DNA of 64,000 nucleotides from Roseimaritima sediminicola. Lineage in GTDB: Bacteria > Planctomycetota > Planctomycetia > Pirellulales > Pirellulaceae. Shown piece by piece: positions 1 through 7,700 of this stretch (its first letter is position 1; every line of letters begins with the position of its first letter). A model generated the notes under the pieces. That model did no database searches, had not been told where the DNA came from, and was given only the letters and a program-made list of their open reading frames with translations. The position numbers and the translations under genes are program-made. The stretch lies in NCBI RefSeq assembly GCF_009618275.1, contig NZ_WIAD01000007.1:1-64000 (forward strand). Reading direction: 5' to 3'.

Positions 1-485
1 ACTCCCCGCATGGACATTCGCATGTGCCAATGCGACTATCCGTTTGAATGCGCTGAAAAACTGGTCCATCCGGGATTCTCATGGGTTCAGCCCTACTGCA
101 GGATTTTTTTAGGCACCCGCGGTGGTGTCCGAAGGGTGTGGTCTAACGGATCAAAAATGCTGGCGGCAGGCAATGCTTGCCGCCAGTCAGAGACACCACT
201 GGACCCACCCCGACCGCGATATCCCAGGCAAGCCCCGTCCTCGCGGCGCTCGCTTCCGTTTCTTGCGGCAATTTAAACGTAAAGGATGGAAACTCCTCAC
301 GCAAATCATTCGGACACCGCCGCGAGTGCCTTCGAAAATCCACCATCCTTGGCTTCCCACGCCAGTTCCCGACTGCGGCAGGCACGGCGCTTCGCACAGG
401 AACAACTGCGGGCCCAAGCCGATCGAGAGCGGCGGGAACAGGTAGACGATCGGCTCGATCCTAAAACGCGGCACAGGGACGCATC
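1..485. other. Left-edge intergenic stretch, no convincing gene
   Basis: Several overlapping frames stay open here on both strands, but none has a recognisable domain, a good start or support from a neighbour, so I call no gene. The only clear structure is the short hairpin annotated separately near the left end. The right part is downstream of the leftward Rnk-like gene and would hold its 3' end. A gene truncated by the window edge cannot be excluded for the first ~100 bases. Confidence 0.5.
160..186. repeat. Hairpin with 9-bp perfect stem
   Basis: CTGGCGGCA and TGCCGCCAG form a perfect 9-bp stem around a 9-base loop. No T-run follows on either strand, so it is not a classical intrinsic terminator. 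It may be an RNA stem or a REP-like remnant. It lies about 300 bases past the stop of the leftward Rnk-like gene. Confidence 0.5.
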
Positions 486-905
486 TTACAGATTGAACGC
501 TCCGGCTCTCTCGGGCTGGAATGTTACCTTTTGGACCTGCCGCCGGATCGTTCGCGGCGGAACTTGCAGATTCACTTCGTCGCCCACGCGGCAACCGAAC
601 AGGGCCGATCCGAGCAGGGAGAGCACCGACAGTTTGCCCTCCTCGCTGCAAGCCTCGTCCGGGTAGACCAACGTGATCGTCTCGGTGTCTTTGCGGTCCG
701 GGTCGAACAGTTCGATGGTCGAGTTCATGGTGATCACATCAGGAACCATCTGTTGGGCTTCGACCGCCGTGGCCCGCAGGAGTCGGTCGCGCAGTTCCTG
801 AAGGTGAGGCCGCGCGGTTCCCTCGGCGCTATCGGAAGCGCCGCGGAGCAATTCCTGCAAACGTTGTAGGTCGGGTCGGGTTACGACAAGATTCTTCTTC
901 GACAT
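486..905 (-). CDS. Rnk/GreA-type C-terminal domain protein (distal copy)
   Basis: Protein of 139 aa. The C-terminal half carries the pattern of Rnk and the GreA/GreB C-terminal FKBP-like domain: a VITMNSTIEL segment, a TLVYPDEA segment, then a LGSALFGCRVGDEV loop and a short final strand. The N-terminal part is a short helical region as in Rnk rather than the long Gre coiled coil. Rnk family members bind RNA polymerase or affect nucleotide metabolism, and the precise role here is unknown. The frame stays open about 100 codons further upstream, but that part overlaps the paralogue next door. The ATG at 905 is chosen because it leaves 85 bases between the genes and matches the paralogue's N-terminus. 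The two genes are clearly a tandem duplication and may be co-transcribed. Confidence 0.85.
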   Translation of the reverse strand: MSKKNLVVTRPDLQRLQELLRGASDSAEGTARPHLQELRDRLLRATAVEAQQMVPDVITMNSTIELFDPDRKDTETITLVYPDEACSEEGKLSVLSLLGSALFGCRVGDEVNLQVPPRTIRRQVQKVTFQPERAGAFNL

Positions 906-990
906 ATTTTTCTCGATATAGGGACCAACAGAGTTTGTTGGCAATGGGTAGGGTTTTTCTAAAGAGACGCCGGTGGCGGGGCAATCCGGT

Positions 991-1407
991 TCAGGCTGCG
1001 ACGCCTTCGCGTTCCGGTTGGTAGACAACTTCTTCGACGCGCCAGCGGCCTTCTCCGCTGGGTACCTTCCAGCGGATCGTATCGCCGACGCGGTTGCCCA
1101 GGATCGCCGTGCCCAACGGCGCGAGGATCGACAGTTTGCCTTCGGCGATGTCCGCGTCCTCGGGATAAACCAAGGTAAAGGTTTCGCTCTCGCGACTTTG
1201 CATATCAATAAGGCGAACGGTCGAGTTCATCGTGATCACATCGTTGGGCATTTCGGAGGTGTCGATGATCCGGGCCGAGTCGAGCGCCTGCCGCAATCCG
1301 TGCAGGTAGGGTTTATCGGAAAACGCCTGGGCCAACGGACTGGCGAACAGTTCTTCCAAGCGATCGCGATCCACCGAGGTAACAACGATTTTGCGTTTGC
1401 GAGCCAT
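991..1407 (-). CDS. Rnk/GreA-type C-terminal domain protein (proximal copy)
   Basis: Protein of 138 aa, full length for the Rnk family. It starts with basic residues (MARKRKIVV), then a short helical segment, then the diagnostic domain: VITMNSTVRL, TLVYPEDADI, GKLSILAPLGTAILG, RVGDTI and the closing YQPE. This closely fits E. coli Rnk, the regulator of nucleoside diphosphate kinase, which shares the fold of the GreA C-terminal domain and can contact RNA polymerase. It lies directly upstream of a paralogue on the same strand, and both share the same block order, so one arose by duplication. It lacks the Gre coiled-coil tip acidic residues, so transcript cleavage activity is not expected. Confidence 0.88.
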   Translation of the reverse strand: MARKRKIVVTSVDRDRLEELFASPLAQAFSDKPYLHGLRQALDSARIIDTSEMPNDVITMNSTVRLIDMQSRESETFTLVYPEDADIAEGKLSILAPLGTAILGNRVGDTIRWKVPSGEGRWRVEEVVYQPEREGVAA

Positions 1408-1907
1408 CAGAACAACCTTCGTAGGACTTCAACACCGAGAAAGCAATCCGGACCAGCGCCGGCGGAATATCACCAAGAAAAGCAAATCACCCGAGCCGCA
1501 AAGAGCGTGGCAAGGACGGTCATGTGGTTGGGCACCGGTAACACCTCTAGCGATAGAGGCAATCGGTGTGCCGAACAATTAAGCACGTCGCAACATTTAA
1601 TTCGGCTTTACCCTCCCGCTGCGCGGGAGGGTGTTGTCGCGGGGTTTCACCGAAAGATTTATGCCGACGTGCTTAGCAGTTAGCAACCTAGCAGTTAGCA
1701 ATCGATAGCAATCGATGTGCCAAACAATTGACAAACGCTGCGCCGAACCGCGTTTCGCGGCGATTTCGCTCGGGTTTGCCTACAGAAAACCGTGCTTTTT
1801 TTGCGGGTTCTCTGCCGCTGCGCTTTTTCATGGTCCCGAGCACTGTCAACCGCAGGTCCCGGCGTCAACCGAGCGTCACGCCGGCGGTGGGAGGGCCGAC
1901 AACGCGG
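1408..1907. other. Intergenic region between divergent Rnk-like and convergent DUF488 genes, repeat-rich
   Basis: I see no gene. The region holds one palindromic element (1580-1675) flanked by imperfect direct repeats of about 22 bases, at about 1558-1580 and about 1699-1721. These share the pattern GCAATCG.TGTGCC.AACAATT. A short GTTAGCAA-type repetition follows the element. The right part (1740-1907) shows nothing I recognise. The promoter of the leftward Rnk-like gene should lie near 1410-1480. Confidence 0.5.
1580..1675. mobile_element. 96-bp palindromic element with 11-bp terminal inverted repeats (short form)
   Basis: The element begins with TAAGCACGTCG and ends with its exact complement CGACGTGCTTA. 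Inside is a perfect hairpin with CCCTCCCGC pairing GCGGGAGGG. Read on the minus strand it aligns almost base for base to the elements at 11699-11870 and 11901-12072, but lacks a 76-bp internal block that those contain. It has no coding capacity. The structure fits a MITE or REP-like non-autonomous element mobilised in trans. No transposase is in this window. Confidence 0.7.
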
Positions 1908-2468
1908 TTAGAAAAGCTTGGGATCGCCGGGGTAGAGGACTTTCGTCTCGGGATCCGGCTGGACGACCGCTTCGACAGTCAACGTGTGAGGCTGGATGCG
2001 ACCGTCCGGAAAGATGTGGTTCACGCCTCCACCGCTGGCCAAAGCATAATCGCTGACCAAACGCCGATGACAGCGCCAGAACACACTCTCACTGCACATC
2101 ATGGCCGTGCGCTGCTCGCTGGCGACGCTGCGCAATTCGTTGAACGCTTCGCGAAACGTATCGCTCAACATGTAATCGGCGTAATTGCGAAAGCTCTGAT
2201 TACGCAGCCCCTCGTTGGGCGAATCGTCCTTCGCCGCGGCCTTGCTGCGGCGTCCGCCCAGGCCCTCGAACCAGCGATACGTCAGACCGTGTTCGCCGAG
2301 CGTCTGATCGAGGTTTTCCTGTTTGAAATGTGGGTACTTGCGCGAACCAGGAAAACGCCGCACGTCGGCCAGTACTTGAATCTGATGGTCGAGCAGCAGC
2401 TGGGTGAATCGTTCCAAGGGATGATTCGAATGTCCGATGGTCCAGATGGTAAACGCGGGAGTAGTCAT
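1908..2468 (-). CDS. DUF488 family protein
   Basis: Protein of 186 aa matching the DUF488 family: an N-terminal TIWTIGHSNHPLERF segment, a VLADVRRFPGSRKYPHF segment, the WFEGLGGRR block, and near the C-terminus the CSESVFWRCHRRLVSDY motif with paired cysteines and CHR. DUF488 proteins are small conserved proteins of uncertain function, possibly with a nucleic-acid or nucleotide role. The start at 2468 is the Met immediately before the conserved segment; the longer open frame upstream overlaps nrfA antisense sequence of low quality. It follows nrfA on the same strand with a 52-base gap and could be the last gene of that operon, although a functional link to nitrite reduction is not established. 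Confidence 0.85.
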   Translation of the reverse strand: MTTPAFTIWTIGHSNHPLERFTQLLLDHQIQVLADVRRFPGSRKYPHFKQENLDQTLGEHGLTYRWFEGLGGRRSKAAAKDDSPNEGLRNQSFRNYADYMLSDTFREAFNELRSVASEQRTAMMCSESVFWRCHRRLVSDYALASGGGVNHIFPDGRIQPHTLTVEAVVQPDPETKVLYPGDPKLF

Positions 2469-2520
2469 CGCCTTATTCGATTGGTATTGCGGCAGCCGGA
2501 GACAATGCGAGCCACAAGGC

Positions 2521-4026
2521 TCACTGTAGTCTAAGGCTGGCGGCAATGGCTTGCCGGCTGAAGTCGATCGATTCCGCGAGCAGGCGGGCGGCTTCTTGGC
2601 GTGCGTGGAAGCCTTTACTGTTTTCGCTGGCGATGAAATCCAGTCGCCACATCGCTTGTCGCTGCAGGTCGCGGATCGGCGCCAATTGCTCGTCGGTCGC
2701 GCCGGCTTGCTGAGCCGCAACGATGGCATCAAGCATTTCGGTCATGGCGACTGCCGCGCGATCGATCATCCCGCGGGTACGGTCCTGGATCAAATCGACG
2801 CGATCCTTGAGTTCCTGTTCGGGGATGTTATGGCAGGTCTGACAAGCTTTGTTGATGTTCATCATCGGGCTGCGGACCCAGTGGCTACTGACCTTTGCCG
2901 CGCCCTTCTTTTCGTACGGCATATGACAGTCGCTGCAACTGACCCCGCTGCGGGCGTGAATTCCCTGGCTCCAAAGTTCAAACTCTGGATGCTGTGCCTT
3001 GAAGACTTTCGTGCCGGTTTCTTTGTGGACGTAATCGTAGAACTCGCCCCCTTCGGGGAATTCCGTCGCCTCCCATTCGGCCTCCAGGTCCTCCGCCTTG
3101 AGGCCGTTGGACCATGGATAGGTGAGGGTCATTTTGTCGGCGCAGTAGTATTCCACGTGACACTGGCCACAGACGAACGAGCGCATTTCCTGTCGAGATG
3201 CCATGGCGTTGGGGTCGTACGATCCTTTGCCACCGTCCTTCCGCCACCGCTCGATACTGGGCAGGTGCGGCACCGGAGCGTCACTCTTGGCGAGTTTATC
3301 GATCCCTAGGATGAAGCCCGGGCGGGTGACACGAATCTGCATCGTATCCGGATCGTGACAATCGACGCAGGAAACCGGATGGGCGCCGCCCAGGTGGGGA
3401 TCCCCAGTGGCCAGGTCGATTCCGTCGGGCGTTTGTTCGACTTCGGCCCGGACCTCTTCATACGCTTTCCGGCTGACCTCTTCGAAACCCACCATCACGG
3501 CCTGCACATGGAAATCCTCCGCCAACTTCTGCGGGGACGCTTCTTCGCCCATTTTCTCCAGGCCAATTCGGCGATAGGTCGGGATGATGGACGCGTGGCA
3601 GTGCAAACAGGCTCCGGACTGCTGGACCTCGGTCACCCGCTTGGTGACCTCTTGGTCGGTCAGCATGTGCGCGTGACCTCGGGCCTCACGGTAATCAATG
3701 CTGAACGCGTAACCGGCATACAAGCGTTTCAGCCAGGGGTCTTCCTCCAGCTTGCTCGGTGGCAACGCGTGGTTGCCGCCGAAGTCGGTATAGGGATCGT
3801 CGACGGTTTTAAGATAATCCTCGTACTGCTGAGGAAAATTCCTTCCCCAGGGTTCAGGATCCGTACTGACCTCCGTCACCTCAACCACTTTGGTAAACGG
3901 CGTACGGGCTTCCTGTTTGCGTTCAAAAATATTGATCAACAGGGCAACCACGCCGACAGTGGCCGCAGCAGTGAGCAGCGTCAACAGCGCCAGCCATCCG
4001 AACCCGCGTTTGTGGTCTGTAGCCAT
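2521..4026 (-). CDS. nrfA: Cytochrome c nitrite reductase, ammonia-forming, catalytic subunit
   Basis: Protein of 501 aa that reduces nitrite to ammonium with six electrons at a periplasmic pentaheme centre. An N-terminal hydrophobic segment (about residues 9-31) acts as signal or anchor. Five heme motifs are visible: CLHCH 140-144, CVDCH 220-224, CGQCH 286-290, CSDCH 364-368 and CQTCH 395-399. The QCHVEYY stretch and the YPW motif after heme 3, and GIHARSGVSCSDCHMP at heme 4, are NrfA hallmarks and carry the conserved active-site Tyr and His region. The first, catalytic heme has CXXCH instead of the CXXCK of E. coli. This variant is known in some lineages such as Campylobacter. It lies 48 bases downstream of nrfH, so the two form an nrfHA operon for respiratory nitrite ammonification or detoxification. 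Confidence 0.95.
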   Translation of the reverse strand: MATDHKRGFGWLALLTLLTAAATVGVVALLINIFERKQEARTPFTKVVEVTEVSTDPEPWGRNFPQQYEDYLKTVDDPYTDFGGNHALPPSKLEEDPWLKRLYAGYAFSIDYREARGHAHMLTDQEVTKRVTEVQQSGACLHCHASIIPTYRRIGLEKMGEEASPQKLAEDFHVQAVMVGFEEVSRKAYEEVRAEVEQTPDGIDLATGDPHLGGAHPVSCVDCHDPDTMQIRVTRPGFILGIDKLAKSDAPVPHLPSIERWRKDGGKGSYDPNAMASRQEMRSFVCGQCHVEYYCADKMTLTYPWSNGLKAEDLEAEWEATEFPEGGEFYDYVHKETGTKVFKAQHPEFELWSQGIHARSGVSCSDCHMPYEKKGAAKVSSHWVRSPMMNINKACQTCHNIPEQELKDRVDLIQDRTRGMIDRAAVAMTEMLDAIVAAQQAGATDEQLAPIRDLQRQAMWRLDFIASENSKGFHARQEAARLLAESIDFSRQAIAASLRLQ

Positions 4027-4074
4027 GAGACAAAGTTCGCTGTTAGAGTTTGAATCGAACGATCGAGAGCGCCT

Positions 4075-4617
4075 TCATCGACCGGCGTGACCAACGTCCG
4101 CGTGGCAGTGCACGCAGGACTGCATGTCGCCGTTTTCGGTGGCCGGCAACAGATTGTGAACGAAGTCGCGATGACAGTCGACGCAGGTGCTCTGTGTCAC
4201 GCGTCGATTACGCGGCTTGATGCGTATCGGATCTTTAAAACCGCCGACTGTGAAGGCCAGTGAGTGAAAGAATCCGTTGTCCGCTTTGACGACCCATTTG
4301 CCTATCGGGTCGTGCGGGAGATGACAGTCGTTACACACAGCCACCCCGTGATGGCTGCTTTTCTGCCAAGAGTCCATATGTCCCTGCATCACATGGCAGT
4401 TGACACAGGACTGCGGGTCATTGCTCAGGTAGCTGGCACCTCTGCCGTAACCAAACGTAAACACGCCTGCTCCTGCAAAGATGCCCAGAAACAACGCGAA
4501 CAGGATCGCCCCACGGCCGAATTTTCTCGGGCCACGCGATTGCCGAGCCTGACCAGCAGATGGATCTTCTGCGTTGGAACTCGGTTCCGATTCGGCTCCT
4601 GATGTGCCAGCCTTCAT
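4075..4617 (-). CDS. nrfH: Tetraheme cytochrome c NrfH, quinol oxidase subunit of nitrite reductase
   Basis: Protein of 180 aa of the NapC/NirT/NrfH family that passes electrons from menaquinol to NrfA. A cytoplasmic Ser/Glu-rich N-terminus is followed by one membrane helix (about 36-58). Four heme motifs follow: CVNCH 71-75 with the family-typical Met two residues later, CNDCH 95-99, CVDCH 145-149 and CVHCH 168-172. The ATG at 4617 is preferred over an upstream in-frame ATG because AAAGGA sits about 8 bases before it, and because the extra 38 residues are not family-like. Together with nrfA it makes a membrane NrfHA complex. Confidence 0.94.
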   Translation of the reverse strand: MKAGTSGAESEPSSNAEDPSAGQARQSRGPRKFGRGAILFALFLGIFAGAGVFTFGYGRGASYLSNDPQSCVNCHVMQGHMDSWQKSSHHGVAVCNDCHLPHDPIGKWVVKADNGFFHSLAFTVGGFKDPIRIKPRNRRVTQSTCVDCHRDFVHNLLPATENGDMQSCVHCHADVGHAGR

Positions 4618-4763
4618 TGCCCGGGTCCTTTCAGCACAGCTTGACCATCCAGTACGCGTCGCGACGTTCTGTTGGTAAACAGAAGGTGCTCCGTCGCAAA
4701 CGTTTGTACCACTGTCGCCGTAGGGCTTCAAGAAGGCTTGCGGTGGTGACCCTGGTGTTGCCG

Positions 4764-7700
4764 CTAGGCGGCGCGGTCCCGCGGCGGTGACTCGTCCTCG
4801 CCGCCGGTGCTGTACCAGCCGGGTTCATCGCGTCCGTCGCCGTCCCAGTCGCCGGTGACGGGCTGGGCATCGGGACCGTTTGCCGGGATGCGAATCCGCA
4901 GATCGGCGTCGGAGAGTTTTCGGTCGCCGTTGGAGTCCAGGATCCAAACGTCGCCTTCGACAACACCCAGGTCGTCGATGCCGTCGCCGTTCCAGTCGCC
5001 CACCACGGGCCGGCTGCCGGGGCTGCCGAACTCGTGACGCGAATCGTTGGAGGTCATTCGCCCGTCGCCATCGTCATCCAACCGCCAGATGCCGGCTCGG
5101 AAGACGGCGATCGTATCGATGCCATCGCCGTTCCAGTCGCCCGCCAGCGGCGTGTCCTGATGCTGGCCGTAGCGGAAGACGTGGTCGATCAGATCGGCCC
5201 TGAGTGGTTGATTTTCGCGACGCATCAGGCGGGCACCGTCGGTGGCCTCGGGCTCGGTCGGCGGCAGGTTTTTGGGGCGCGTCGGCCGTTGGTTGGTGGC
5301 GGCGGGCAAACCGGGATCGTTCACGATGGCTTGCGGATCGCGTTGCCACTGGCGGCCGAAGATTCCGATGTCGTCCTTGCCGTCGCCGTCCCAGTCGCCG
5401 ACGACGGGGCGGTCCAGGCCGGTGCCCAGCGAAATCCATAGGTCACCGGCATCCCAGCGGCCGTTGCCATTGAGGTCGACAAACCACTGGCCGCCCACAA
5501 AGATGGCCACTTCGTCGCGACCGTCGCCGTCAAAGTCACCGGACAGGGGAACGGCGTCCAGGTCGCCCAGCAGGATTGCGTCGGATCTTTCCAGACGTTC
5601 TCCGTCGGGCGTGACCAGGGTCCAGCGACCGCGGCGATGATTCTTTTCGTCGAACACGTCGTCACCGATCTTGCTGGCCTGGCGCACCACGGCTTCGCCC
5701 ACCGCCTGGCCGACGCCCTCGCTGCGAGGACTGCCCGCATTGATGATGCTCAGGTGCCAGGTAACCGGATAGGCCAAGTCGTAGAAGGCTGGGCGAGGCT
5801 GGTAGGCGGGCATCCCAAAGCTGGCCACGCGATCGATGATCGGCATCGGTTGCGAGACCGGCGCCGGCGTTTCCGGCCAAGGATGATCGATGGGCGGCAA
5901 CGGCGGAGGCAGTTCGTTGACGATGATCTCGCTGAAATTGTTTTCGGCCGAGTGCTGGCCGGCACCGAGCAACACGTTCAGGATGGCGTCATCACCAGGG
6001 TCGGTCGCCTCATTGGCCGCCAAGGTTTGCACGATGAACTGCAGTTCGATATCGTCCGGCAGGTCGGCCGGATTGACCGCGGCGCCGCCGGTCGTTCCGG
6101 GCGTATCCAGTCCGTCCAAATAGTTTTCGGGCTGGGCCTGGTAAACGTGATACGTACCCGGGCGGAGACCGGTGAATTGATAGTAGCCATCGGCATCGGT
6201 CGTCACTTGAATGACGCCGTCGCCATAGACGCCGGGCAGGGCCCGGTCGGACGTGAAGGGTTGGCCGAGGACGTTGCGCAGTTCGAGCCGTACACCGCCG
6301 ATCGCCTTGTCACCTTCGCTGCGGATTCCGTCACGGTAATCCCGCAGGTCTTCCGGCCGCGGAGCTTCGCCGCTGGCAATGGCCGGACCGTCCTGGAAGA
6401 CATAGCCGGAGATTGTCGCCGGCGGAATTTCCGGGAAATCGTAAGCGACGCCGTGCTGGCCACCGGCCACCACGATTTGCTCGATCAGGTTCTCGCCCCC
6501 GACGCGGCCACCGATCGAGCCTACTAGTTGTCCCCCGTTGAAGAAACCATCGGGCTGCTGTTGGCGGACGGCATAGGTTCCCGGCGGTAAATCGTCGAAC
6601 CGATACGCCCCGTCGGCGCCGGTTATGGTCCGCCGAATGACAGTCCCCTGATTGTCGAGCAGTTCCACGACGACGCCGTCGAGCAACTTGTCGCCGGGAT
6701 CGAAGGACCGGTCCAGATCGGTTTCGCTCCACACCCGCCCGCTGATCGAACCGCCTTCGAGTTCACAGAAGTCGTACCCGGACAGGGTCCGTCCCGGCGC
6801 GATATCGATGTTGCCCAGATGATCGGCGCCCAGCACTTCGCCGCCCCCATCGCCCACTTTCTCGCTGCCCTGGTAATAGCCTTCGGGCTGCAGTTCGCGA
6901 ATGCTGTAACGTCCCGGCGGAAGGTTATCGAAGCGATACCGGCCGTCGTTACCGGTAACGGTCGTGGCCACCATGTTGCCCTGTTCGTCGAACAATTGAA
7001 CTTGAACGCCCGAGAGCGCCGGTTCATCGGCGTCAAACACACAGTCCGCGTCTCGGTCGACGTAGACGACGCCGCCGATCGACGAGGGCTCGAGTTCGCA
7101 GAAATTATATTGTTCCAGCGTTTGCCCCGGACCGACGTCGATCCGGCCCAGATGGTCGTCGCCCAGGACGACACCGCCGCCGGTGCCGACGACCTGACCG
7201 CCATGGAAGTATCCGGCAGGTTGCAGTTCGCGAACGCTGTAGCGCCCGGGGGCCAGGTTTTCGAAGCGATAGTTGCCGTCCGCGTCGGTGCGGGTACGAC
7301 CGACGACGCGGCCCCCGGCGTCCAGCAGTTCCACTTCGACATCGGCCAGTGGCATTTCGTCGCCGTTGTCGAACACACAGTCGCCGTCGCTGTCGACATA
7401 CACAAACCCAGACAACGACGACGGTTCCAGTTCGCAGAAGTTGTAGTCGGTCAGGCGATCGCCGAAGCCGATCGGAATTGCGGAGATTACGTCGTCGACG
7501 GAGTCGTCGCCGCCTGCGGATCCGGCCCGTTGGCCGCCCTGCAGATATCCGGTCGGCTGGGTTTCCCGGACGGTGTACTGACCGGCCTTGAGGTTGGTAA
7601 AGCGATACCGTCCATCGGCGCCGGTGGTGGTCGACGCGAGGACCCGCCCGCTGGCATCCAGCAGGTCGACGCGGACGCCGGCCAGGCGAGCTTCGCCGGC

